Part shown: positions 22,086-29,124 of the stretch, one piece after another
How the letters are laid out: the number at the start of each line of letters is the position of its first letter
How positions within the stretch are numbered: position 1 is the first letter of the stretch
DNA from: an uncultured Riemerella sp.
GTDB lineage: Bacteria; Bacteroidota; Bacteroidia; Flavobacteriales; Weeksellaceae
Direction: 5' to 3'
Assembly (NCBI GenBank): GCA_938037185.1
Contig: CALHQK010000073.1
Coordinates: 1-29,124 of the forward strand
DNA length: 29,124 nucleotides
Position numbers and translations under genes: made by a program
The notes under the pieces: model-generated
What the model was told of the DNA's origin: nothing
Database searches by the model: none
The model's input: the letters and a program-made list of their open reading frames with translations, nothing else

Positions 22086-25000
22086 TTATTGGGAAACCCT
22101 AATGATTTGTTTTTCAATGTATTTTATTTTTTCATGCTCGTAAGTAGAGTCAAAAGGTTTCATCACTTCAAAGAGGTAATGGTACAAAGGCACTATCTTT
22201 ATTTGTACATTTTGAGCCTCATTATAGGCTTTTCCTCTTCCCATTGCTTCTAAATTTTTGATTAAATTATCAAATCTTTTATCAACAACATTGATGGATT
22301 CTACCAAATATTGATAAGCCTTGTCTTTTTCACCCATTTTTTGATAAGCACTTACCACGGAATTTACAACCATGGAGTAGAGCCGCGCTTGAGTCATTTT
22401 CTGTTTTGTTACAAACTGCTGTTCGTATGGCGAAAGCCCTATATAATAGTCGTATTCTTTGAGAATGTCTTTTTTCAGTTTTTCAGCTAAATTTAGACCT
22501 TTTTGCTCTTCACCAGCCATGATGTAGCCTGTCACAATGGCACTTAGCGACCTTGCGTCATTGTATTTCTTTGATGGAATTTCTTTTTCTGCTAAATTTA
22601 GCAATTCCAAGGCTTTCTTTTTTTGCCCTTTTAAGGAAAGAGCTTCGGCGGCTCTTCCAGCACTTATGCGGTAGCTGATGATATTAGAAGTACAGGTTTC
22701 ATCAAAATGTACATTCAAATCTTTGAAATTCCCCCAGCGGAAATTTTTCACAATGTTGTAAAGCCCCTCGGCATCCACTCGGCCTAAATCTCCTTCCGCA
22801 TTTTCAGGAGTTTTGATAGGAACTAAACGATAGTTGAATCCATCAAACTGCAGATAATTAGTTAGATAAAAAGAATTTTCATCAGAATAAATCCCGCCTG
22901 AAGAAAAACTTATCGGTCTTTTCCAATCAAAATTGGCCAACATATCCATGATGATGAGGTTGTTTTTATAGAGGTAGGATTTATCATAATTGATGATAAT
23001 TTCCTTTTCAGCCAAAGGAATATCCTGCTCTTTGATAATCCCTGCTTTTACCGCATTTGCCGTATTTACAGGAAGGACAAATTTATTTACAGGGAGAAAG
23101 TTAAACTTCTCGTATTGTTCTTCACCGAAGAGCATTTTTAAAATAGTATTCTTGTCTTCTGATTTATTTCGGAGAAACTGCATCGCCTCTTTCAAGGTGA
23201 TGGTCTCTTGGGTAAGATATTTTCGGAAAGGAGCCAGTTCTGTTTCTAGGATTCCGTTTTCTTTCATGTTGTTAAAGATGTTTTCCCAGTGTTCCTTGTC
23301 CATCAGATAGATTTGGTCATTCGTTCCATCGCGGTATTCTTCGTGGCTCAGCTCCGAAGGTATAGGCATTGATTGGTATGTTTTCCTTTTCGCTTGGTCT
23401 ATATTCCAAGGAGTAGCGAGGAGTTCATAGTTTATCACTTTGACATCATCTCTGAAATTTTCTGTCTCTTGGATAGCCCAAGTAGGGTAGGTGTCATTGT
23501 CTCCATAAACGATAAGGATACTCTGCTCTGGCAGTGATTTTAGGGCAGAATAAGCATAGTCGTAAGCGGTATGACGCCCACTTCGGTTGTGCGGCGTATA
23601 GTTCTGGAAGCCCATCATTAGAGGAATTCCAAGTAGGATGCTCCCCGTAGCGATATTATAAGAATTCTTTTTTATTTTATTTTGAGAAAAACCGAAAATC
23701 CCTGCTACGCCAAGACCTATCCAAATTGCGAAAACATAAAACGAGCCGACCATGGCGTAGTCTCTTTCCCTTGGTTCAAAAGGTTTTACGCCTGTGTAGA
23801 AAATAATTCCTACGCTCATCAGCAGAAATATAGAAAGCAGGGCATAAAACCTTCCAAAATCTTTACTTAATTGATAGATAAAACCAATAATTCCAAGGAT
23901 AAAAGGAAGGAAGAAAAAATATACGGTGCTTTCATCTTTGTATTTTTCAGGAATTTTTTCTTGGTCTCCCAGTATCATATTGTCAATGGCAGGAATTCCG
24001 CTTATCCAGTTTCCGTTGGTTTTTTCCATGTGTCCTTCCAGGTCGTTTTGCCTTCCTACGAAATTCCACATCAGATAACGAGCGAAATAATATCCATTTT
24101 GAAAATCAAGGAAATAATGAAGGTTTTGTGCCAGAGTAGGCTTTTTGATTTTAATTAAATCATAGCTTTTTGCATCAAGATAATCTTTTACAGTGATGGT
24201 TCCGTCTTCATATTGTGATTTCAACTTCTCAAAAAACTCGTGGGCATAAGGGTTATCAGCCGCCTCTTTATTATCATAATTAAACTCAAAATCAGGGGCA
24301 CCATACATGGAAATGTAGTTTGACATCACCGTATTGTCGTGATTAAACATTCTTGGCAAAATACTGATATGCTCCTTGCTATAGACATAGCGGCGGCGTT
24401 CATCTACTTTGTCATACTTTCCTGTTTTTTCGTTTTTCTCGTAGACATCGCCTGTTTTTATGGATTTGTAGCTGCCATCATCGTTTCTTTCTATTCCGTG
24501 CGGGTCTAGATGAGCGGTGTAGTTTTGTCCATATATAGTGGGCCAGTCGCCATATTGCTCACGGTTGTAGTAATCCAGCATACCGATAGCAGTATCAGGA
24601 TTGTTCAGGTTCATAGGAGGATTGGCATTGGCTCTGATAGGAATCATCATCCAGCATGAAAACCCAATAATCATATAAACTACTGATAATGCGATGGTTT
24701 GGTATAGATTGTTTTTGGTTTTTCTAGTATATCGGATAATGTAATAACAAAAAGCAACCAAAATAACAAACGCAATAATAGTCCCCGAATGGAACGGCAG
24801 ACCGATACTATTCACAAAGAAAATTTCACTCTTTCCAAAAAGTCTCATGACAATAGGGAAAATACCCTTAAAAACAAATGCTAAAACTCCAAGCGTGATG
24901 AAATTAGCAATGATAAAGTTTTTCCAAGTGAATTTGTAATTTCTTGCATAATAGATGAAACACACCGCAGGAACCGCCAGCATTACCATCATATGGACAC

Positions 25001-25574
25001 CCACAGAAAGCCCCACGATGAAGAAAATCAGGATTATCCATCTCTGGCTGTCGCTGTCATGGTATTCGTTTTCCCATTTTGTAATCAGCCAGACTACAAG
25101 TGCGATGAACATAGACGCCATAGAATACACCTCGCCTTCCACGGCAGAATACCAAAAAGTATCCGAAAAAGTAAACGCCAGCGAGCCTATAACTCCCGAA
25201 AACAGCACAGAAATCATTTCTGCTGAGCTGAGCTCTTCCATTTCTTTATTTAAAATTCTGCGGACTAAATGTGTAATGGTCCAAAAAAGAAACAAAATCG
25301 TAAATGCACTGAATAGCGCAGACATAGCGTTGATAATCAGTGAGTAATAGGCCTCATTCCCAAAGCTCAAAATAGCCGCCACAGCGCCCACCAGCTGGAA
25401 TAGTGCTGCTCCTGGTGCGTGGGTAACTTCCAGTTTTACAGCAGATGAGATATATTCTCCTGTGTCCCAAAAGCTGAATTTATGCTCTATAGTAGATAGA
25501 TAGGTAACCAAAGCAATCCCAAAAACAGCCCAGCCTAATATGTTATTCCATTTTTTAAATGTCCAGTTTTTCAT
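22086..25574 (-). CDS. DUF2723/GT117-family integral membrane glycosyltransferase-like protein with TPR tail
   Basis: 1162 residues. The N-terminal half holds about a dozen membrane helices with the DUF2723 signature: FSFWDTGEYISSAVKLEVTHAPGAALFQLVGA (residues 32-63), in which the Asp-Thr-Gly-Glu loop between the first helices matches the acidic catalytic loop of GT-C enzymes such as protein O-mannosyltransferases. Later conserved pieces are MMIPIRANANPPMNLNNPD, REQYGDWPTIYGQ and FEPRERDYAMVGSFYVFAIWIGLG. A soluble region follows with IVYGDNDTYPTWAIQETENFRDDVKVINYELLATPWN, then a TPR-like C-terminus (about 1000-1150). It probably transfers a sugar from a lipid carrier in the inner membrane, but the acceptor is unknown. 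A promoter-like TAATTTCG lies 19 nt upstream; DUF1573 follows. Confidence 0.88.
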   Translation of the reverse strand: MKNWTFKKWNNILGWAVFGIALVTYLSTIEHKFSFWDTGEYISSAVKLEVTHAPGAALFQLVGAVAAILSFGNEAYYSLIINAMSALFSAFTILFLFWTITHLVRRILNKEMEELSSAEMISVLFSGVIGSLAFTFSDTFWYSAVEGEVYSMASMFIALVVWLITKWENEYHDSDSQRWIILIFFIVGLSVGVHMMVMLAVPAVCFIYYARNYKFTWKNFIIANFITLGVLAFVFKGIFPIVMRLFGKSEIFFVNSIGLPFHSGTIIAFVILVAFCYYIIRYTRKTKNNLYQTIALSVVYMIIGFSCWMMIPIRANANPPMNLNNPDTAIGMLDYYNREQYGDWPTIYGQNYTAHLDPHGIERNDDGSYKSIKTGDVYEKNEKTGKYDKVDERRRYVYSKEHISILPRMFNHDNTVMSNYISMYGAPDFEFNYDNKEAADNPYAHEFFEKLKSQYEDGTITVKDYLDAKSYDLIKIKKPTLAQNLHYFLDFQNGYYFARYLMWNFVGRQNDLEGHMEKTNGNWISGIPAIDNMILGDQEKIPEKYKDESTVYFFFLPFILGIIGFIYQLSKDFGRFYALLSIFLLMSVGIIFYTGVKPFEPRERDYAMVGSFYVFAIWIGLGVAGIFGFSQNKIKKNSYNIATGSILLGIPLMMGFQNYTPHNRSGRHTAYDYAYSALKSLPEQSILIVYGDNDTYPTWAIQETENFRDDVKVINYELLATPWNIDQAKRKTYQSMPIPSELSHEEYRDGTNDQIYLMDKEHWENIFNNMKENGILETELAPFRKYLTQETITLKEAMQFLRNKSEDKNTILKMLFGEEQYEKFNFLPVNKFVLPVNTANAVKAGIIKEQDIPLAEKEIIINYDKSYLYKNNLIIMDMLANFDWKRPISFSSGGIYSDENSFYLTNYLQFDGFNYRLVPIKTPENAEGDLGRVDAEGLYNIVKNFRWGNFKDLNVHFDETCTSNIISYRISAGRAAEALSLKGQKKKALELLNLAEKEIPSKKYNDARSLSAIVTGYIMAGEEQKGLNLAEKLKKDILKEYDYYIGLSPYEQQFVTKQKMTQARLYSMVVNSVVSAYQKMGEKDKAYQYLVESINVVDKRFDNLIKNLEAMGRGKAYNEAQNVQIKIVPLYHYLFEVMKPFDSTYEHEKIKYIEKQIIRVSQ

Positions 25575-25593
25575 TAATAAAAATAATTTGTCG

Positions 25594-25601
25594 CGAAATT
25601 A
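25594..25601 (-). promoter_or_regulatory. Promoter-like box TAATTTCG for the DUF2723 gene
   Basis: Minus-strand TAATTTCGCGAC, 19 nt before the ATG, with a TTGG about 22 nt further upstream. Same 12-mer as in front of the DUF421 gene. Confidence 0.35.
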
Positions 25602-25704
25602 AGATTTTTTGATAAAAGAAATCCAATTTTTAGCCTAAAATTATAATTTTTTAAATATTTCTTGATGAAGAAAAACGCTTTTTTAGAATTATTTTAAATA
25701 AAAA

Positions 25705-25736
25705 TTTGGTTTGTATATTTAAAAATATTAGTTTTG
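25705..25736 (+). promoter_or_regulatory. Full Bacteroidetes-type promoter of the TonB-dependent receptor operon
   Basis: TTTG at 25705-25708 and TAGTTTTG at 25729-25736 are separated by 20 nt, close to the described TTTG-N19/21-TAnnTTTG arrangement. The ATG follows 34 nt later. Confidence 0.65.
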
Positions 25737-25770
25737 CCTAACATTTATTTATAATTAAATCTAATATTTT

Positions 25771-27798
25771 ATGAAAAATTATAAACTTTTTCCATTATCA
25801 GCCCTGTTTTTCATGGGTTTGATGAATGCACAAGATGTAAAACAAGACTCCCTTCACAAGGATAAAAATGTAGATGAAGTGATTATCACAGGAACGCTCA
25901 AACCGATAAGCAAGTCTAAAAGTCCCGTTCCAGTGGAAATTTACACCAAGAAATTTTTTGAAAAAAATCCGACTTCTAATCTTTTAGAGTCGATTTCTAT
26001 GGTTAATGGGATTCGTTCGCAGATTAACTGTTCGGTTTGTAATACGGGAGACATCCATATCAATGGGCTGGAAGGGCCTTACTCGCTGATTCTCATCGAT
26101 GGAATGCCGATAGTGAGTTCCCTTTCCACGGTCTACGGTCTGAGTGGAATTCCGAATTCTATGATAGAGCGAATAGAAATCGTGAAAGGTCCTGCATCCT
26201 CTGTATATGGGACAGAAGCGATGGGAGGAACTATCAATATCATCACTAAAAACGCTTTGACCGCACCGAAGTTTGCTTCGGATTTTAGCACGACTTCTTG
26301 GGGCGAGCAGAATATGGATTTGGCTACGAAATTCAATATTGGTAAGAAAGCAGCGTCTATCTTGAGCGTGAATTATTTTAATTTTACGAATAGAATTGAC
26401 AAGAATAATGATGGCTTCATGGATACCACGCTTCAAGACCGAGTTTCTGTGTTTAACAAGTGGAATTTTAAGCGAAAAGACAATAGAATGGCTTCCTTTA
26501 TGGCAAGATACCTTTATGAAGACCGATTGGGAGGGCAGCTCCAGTGGCAGAAACAGCATAGAGGCGGCGATGAAGTCTATGGCGAAAGTATCTATACCAA
26601 CCGCTTTGAGGCGATAGGGCTTTATCAGCTTCCTACGGTGGAGCAGTTGTTTTTACAGCTTTCGTTTAATTATCATAATCAGGACTCTAGATACGGAACA
26701 GAAGCCTTTGATGCGACACAGCGCACGAGTTTTGGGCAGTTTTATTGGAATAAAAATTTCGGAAAGCATGACTTGATAGCAGGAGCTACTTTGCGCCATA
26801 ACTACTACGATGACAGTACGATAGGAACGCAAAACACAGACGGAACGAATAACCCGACCAGCGACTGGCTTCCAGGGCTTTTCGTACAAGACCAATGGAC
26901 TTTTAATGACAAACACTCACTTTTGCTGGGGTATAGATTAGACCACAGTAAAAATCATGGATTTATTCATTCTCCGAGGCTGGCTTATAAGCTGAGCCCA
27001 AGCCCTGCGACCAGCATTAGAGCGAGTTTTGGGACTGGTTTCCGTGTGGTGAATGTCTTTACCGAAGACCATAAATCGCTTACCAATGCCAGAGAAACGG
27101 TCATCAGAGATATTAAACCAGAAAAATCCATCAACGGGAATATTAATTTTACTCAAAAAATAACCGCAGGAAACGGCTATATTGATATAGATGCTACGGC
27201 TTTTTATTCCTATTTTACGAATAAAATCGTGGCTGATACAGAGACAGATAGCGATAAAATCATTTATGATAACCTGAAAGGGCATGCGATAAGCCAAGGG
27301 ATTTCATTGGGAGCGAATATAAAATTTGGTATTCCGCTGAGCTTAAATATAGGGGCAACCTATATGGATGTTTTTGAAAAGTATGAAGAAGGGGGCGAAA
27401 CGCACAAAAAATACGAGCAGCTCGCACCTAAATGGTCTGGAACTTATGCGCTCAGCTATGAGTTTAGCAGGAAATTCGGGGTGGATTTCACGGGTGAAGT
27501 GTATGGGCCGATGCGCCTTATCACCGTTCCGAAGGATTTCCGACCAGAATACTCGCCATGGTATAGTTTGGCGAATATCCAGCTGAGAACTAAGTTTGAC
27601 AATGGATTGGAAATTTATGGTGGTGTGAAGAATTTGTTTAATTTCACTCCAAAAGACCCTATTCTAAGACCTTTTGACCCATTTGATAAAGATACAGGAA
27701 CCAATAATCCGAACGGATATGAGTTTGAACCATCCTACGGATACGCTCCGATGCAGAAAATCAGAGGTTTCCTAGGAATAAGATACACGATAAAATAA
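25771..27798 (+). CDS. TonB-dependent outer-membrane receptor with a CxxC plug motif
   Basis: 675 residues. A signal peptide (1-20, MNA-QD) is followed by a TonB box (DEVIITGT, 35-42), a plug domain (about 45-155, with INGLEGPYSLILIDGMPIVSS, IERIEIVKGPASSVYGTEAMGGTINIIT) and a 22-strand barrel, ending at the C-terminal RGFLGIRYTIK. It has no CarboxypepD-like N-terminal domain, so it is not a SusC type; length and plug resemble BtuB/FecA-type importers of metal chelates or cobalamin. The only two cysteines in the mature protein are Cys87 and Cys90 in NCSVCN, on the plug. The ligand is unknown. The thioredoxin-like gene begins 5 nt after the stop, so the two form an operon. Confidence 0.92.
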   Translation: MKNYKLFPLSALFFMGLMNAQDVKQDSLHKDKNVDEVIITGTLKPISKSKSPVPVEIYTKKFFEKNPTSNLLESISMVNGIRSQINCSVCNTGDIHINGLEGPYSLILIDGMPIVSSLSTVYGLSGIPNSMIERIEIVKGPASSVYGTEAMGGTINIITKNALTAPKFASDFSTTSWGEQNMDLATKFNIGKKAASILSVNYFNFTNRIDKNNDGFMDTTLQDRVSVFNKWNFKRKDNRMASFMARYLYEDRLGGQLQWQKQHRGGDEVYGESIYTNRFEAIGLYQLPTVEQLFLQLSFNYHNQDSRYGTEAFDATQRTSFGQFYWNKNFGKHDLIAGATLRHNYYDDSTIGTQNTDGTNNPTSDWLPGLFVQDQWTFNDKHSLLLGYRLDHSKNHGFIHSPRLAYKLSPSPATSIRASFGTGFRVVNVFTEDHKSLTNARETVIRDIKPEKSINGNINFTQKITAGNGYIDIDATAFYSYFTNKIVADTETDSDKIIYDNLKGHAISQGISLGANIKFGIPLSLNIGATYMDVFEKYEEGGETHKKYEQLAPKWSGTYALSYEFSRKFGVDFTGEVYGPMRLITVPKDFRPEYSPWYSLANIQLRTKFDNGLEIYGGVKNLFNFTPKDPILRPFDPFDKDTGTNNPNGYEFEPSYGYAPMQKIRGFLGIRYTIK

Positions 27799-27803
27799 AA
27801 TAT

Positions 27804-28241
27804 ATGAAACTAAAACTTGCTTTTTTAGCGGTTGTGTTGTCCTGTTTTTCTTATGCTCAAGTGCTGAGTAGTTTTGAGGAAGTGGAGAAATTAAGAAAAG
27901 AAAATCCTAAACCTGTGGTTGTTTTATTTACCACCGAATGGTGCGGAGTGTGCAGAGTGCAGAAGAAAAATTTGTCAAAACTTCCTCAGAGCACATGGGA
28001 CAGCGTTTATTTTATAAGCATAAACCCTGAAAAATACCATAAAGACATAGAGTTTTTTGGGAAGAAATATACTTTCGTGTCCAATGGAACTTCGGGACTG
28101 CATAAAATAGCCTACGAGCTGGCTGGCGGCAGAGTTCCTGCCTATCCATTCTGGGTTTTTGCTGATGAAAACGGGAAAATGCTGACCCATGAAGGACTGC
28201 TGAAAGAAAAAGAATTAAATATGATATTTGAAAGAAACTGA
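27804..28241 (+). CDS. Exported thioredoxin-fold protein
   Basis: 145 residues with a signal peptide (1-18, ending SYA-QV), so periplasmic. The redox motif is WCGVC (Cys47 and Cys50) after the strand PVVVLFTTE, followed by KKNLSKLPQSTWDSVYFISINPEKY, and a cis-proline loop GGRVPAYPFWVFADENGKM. That is the thioredoxin/DUF255-like (thioredoxin_7) arrangement of periplasmic disulfide reductases. It follows the receptor gene after only 5 nt and is almost certainly translationally linked to it. A likely partner is the CxxC in the receptor plug, though that is inference. No clear terminator was seen directly after the stop. Confidence 0.88.
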   Translation: MKLKLAFLAVVLSCFSYAQVLSSFEEVEKLRKENPKPVVVLFTTEWCGVCRVQKKNLSKLPQSTWDSVYFISINPEKYHKDIEFFGKKYTFVSNGTSGLHKIAYELAGGRVPAYPFWVFADENGKMLTHEGLLKEKELNMIFERN

Positions 28242-28293
28242 ATTAACTTTTATTAAAATTTTGATGATTTATGTAAATAAAATTTAGTTTTAA

Positions 28294-28301
28294 TATATTT
28301 G
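28294..28301 (+). promoter_or_regulatory. Promoter-like box in the AT-rich gap
   Basis: Reads TATATTTG (TAnnTTTG). No ORF follows directly; it lies 186 nt before the TTG-started lipoprotein and just upstream of a 15-bp inverted repeat. In such AT-rich DNA a chance match is possible. Confidence 0.3.
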
Positions 28302-28325
28302 TTGTGGCTCAATAAGGAGCAAAAA

Positions 28326-28369
28326 AAGAATTTATAAATATTTTGTTATCAATTTATTTATAAATTCTT
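28326..28369. repeat. 15-bp perfect AT-rich inverted repeat
   Basis: AAGAATTTATAAATA (28326-28340) is exactly complementary to TATTTATAAATTCTT (28355-28369), with a 14-nt loop. It is preceded by an A-run and a TAAGGAG at 28313-28319. It could be a weak terminator of the receptor operon, a 5' UTR structure or an operator. Confidence 0.7.
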
Positions 28370-28487
28370 AATGTTATTAGTTGATATTTAATGAAGTAGA
28401 TTATAACAAATGAAATATTTAATCTGTTTATTATACTAACATTAATAATATTTTTTATTTTCATATTTATTTAAATACCCAAAGAAG

Positions 28488-28844
28488 TTGAAAAATATAT
28501 TTAAAAATATAGTAGTTGTATTAATATTTGTTGGATGTAGTAATTCTGATTATATTAAAGATGCTCCCCTAGGATATGTATTTATATTTGAAGGAGGAAA
28601 TCAAAATAGGGTTATAAAAAACAATAAAACAATTATTGATAGTGGAGTCGTAGACTTTAAGTTTAATAAAGACTATATCGTATTTTCTGTAGATACTACA
28701 TTTTCTAATAAACAAAATAAGGAAGTTCTTCTATATTATATTCACGATATAAAGAAAGACCATCTATATAGAAATATGAATATGAAAGAGTTTAAAAAAA
28801 TCATAAAAAAGAATTCTTTAGATGATTTGGATATAACAAATTAA
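28488..28844 (+). CDS. Small lipoprotein, TTG start (possibly DUF3997-like)
   Basis: 118 residues beginning with a TTG codon: no in-frame ATG precedes the signal sequence, and TTG falls exactly where a lipoprotein signal MKNIFKNIVVVLIFVGC must begin, after AAAGAAG, a reasonable ribosome-binding stretch. The lipobox is FVGC (Cys17). The mature protein has SDYIKDAPLGYVFIF, a short strand-rich part (VVDFKFNKDYIVFSVDT) and a lysine-rich helical tail. This resembles DUF3997-type lipoproteins, but I am not certain. Codons are strongly A/T-biased compared with genes before 28241, suggesting an accessory or transferred segment. It is not clearly linked to the receptor operon. Confidence 0.6.
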   Translation: MKNIFKNIVVVLIFVGCSNSDYIKDAPLGYVFIFEGGNQNRVIKNNKTIIDSGVVDFKFNKDYIVFSVDTTFSNKQNKEVLLYYIHDIKKDHLYRNMNMKEFKKIIKKNSLDDLDITN

Positions 28845-29006
28845 AGGTAATGTCCCAGATATGTTGTTTTTATTATAAACAATGTTTAACTATATAATAA
28901 ACAGAGAGTAGATATAGGAAATACTTAAGCCTATTTCTTGGATAGTTCAATTTTAAAACTATTTCCGTAACACTGCTGCATATAGAGATTTTTAATAAAA
29001 AAGAAT

Positions 29007-29124
29007 ATGAAAAATAAACCATATTTCCGAATAATAATCCTATTTTTTATAATATATTCTTGTCATACCGATAAGACTAAATTATATTCCTCAGATTATA
29101 GGATTTTCAAAGATACACCCGCAT
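29007..29124 (+). CDS. Lipoprotein gene, truncated by the window end
   Basis: An ORF from ATG at 29007 stays open to the last base, 39 codons. It starts with a lipoprotein signal (basic MKNKPYFR, hydrophobic IIILFFIIYS, then Cys18 in YSCHTD) and continues YSSDYRIFKDTPA. That last phrase resembles the start of ankyrin-repeat lipoproteins of flavobacteria (DTPA-W-LAKAV-type beginnings), but the repeats themselves are outside the window, so this is tentative. The 162-nt gap from the preceding lipoprotein has no recognised feature. Confidence 0.5.
   Translation, partial: MKNKPYFRIIILFFIIYSCHTDKTKLYSSDYRIFKDTPA

Overview
The window is chromosomal DNA from a Bacteroidetes (Bacteroidota) bacterium, most likely a flavobacterium of the Chryseobacterium/Riemerella/Elizabethkingia type (Weeksellaceae); the genus cannot be fixed from sequence alone. 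The evidence is the family content: a DUF2723/GT117 membrane glycosyltransferase, DUF1573 and DUF3575 proteins, a TonB-dependent receptor, a FadL-type porin paired with a tyrosine-rich lipoprotein, and a CvfB-like S1 protein. Most genes lack a strong Shine-Dalgarno, and many have a TAnnTTTG box upstream, the flavobacterial -7 promoter element. Base composition is AT-rich with very AT-rich intergenic DNA. No tRNA, rRNA, insertion sequence, prophage or CRISPR array is visible.

Layout. 1-3200: a SemiSWEET sugar transporter and the iron-sulfur repair protein Ric/ScdA (both minus), a DUF3575 protein (plus), an 81-bp composite tandem repeat, then a cvfB-like gene (minus). 3299-8200: a class 1A dihydroorotate dehydrogenase (plus) faces a minus-strand series: luxS with a TerB-like gene, then a TonB-C-like protein, tpiA and an M1 aminopeptidase. 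8279-9756: tyrS behind a long leader holding an 11-codon ORF and a hairpin. 9771-12456: mnmD (minus), ilvE (plus), then about 800 bp without a gene that carries a 42-bp tandem repeat and a 22-bp perfect palindrome. 12457-14757: esterase and proS (minus, operon). 14882-18744: tyrosine-rich lipoprotein plus FadL-like porin (operon), then serS. 18762-25574: minus-strand amino-acid permease, a DUF421/YetF protein, and a DUF2723-DUF1573 pair. 25771-28241: TonB-dependent receptor followed 5 nt later by a periplasmic thioredoxin-like protein. 28242-29124: a more AT-rich tail with an AT-rich inverted repeat, a TTG-started small lipoprotein and the start of another lipoprotein cut by the window end.

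How the genes work together. Much is housekeeping: three aminoacyl-tRNA synthetases (Tyr, Pro, Ser), a tRNA wobble-modification enzyme, branched-chain amino-acid transamination, pyrimidine synthesis and glycolysis. The envelope genes form small units: lipoprotein with porin, receptor with thioredoxin, glycosyltransferase with DUF1573. Rho-independent hairpins separate nearly every convergent pair, several of them usable in both directions. I found no defence or mobile system. The most unusual signals are the two intergenic repeat arrays with periods near four helical turns, the tyrS leader, the Lactococcus-like PyrD, the receptor whose only two cysteines form a CxxC beside a thioredoxin gene, and promoters so close to start codons that leaderless mRNAs are likely.
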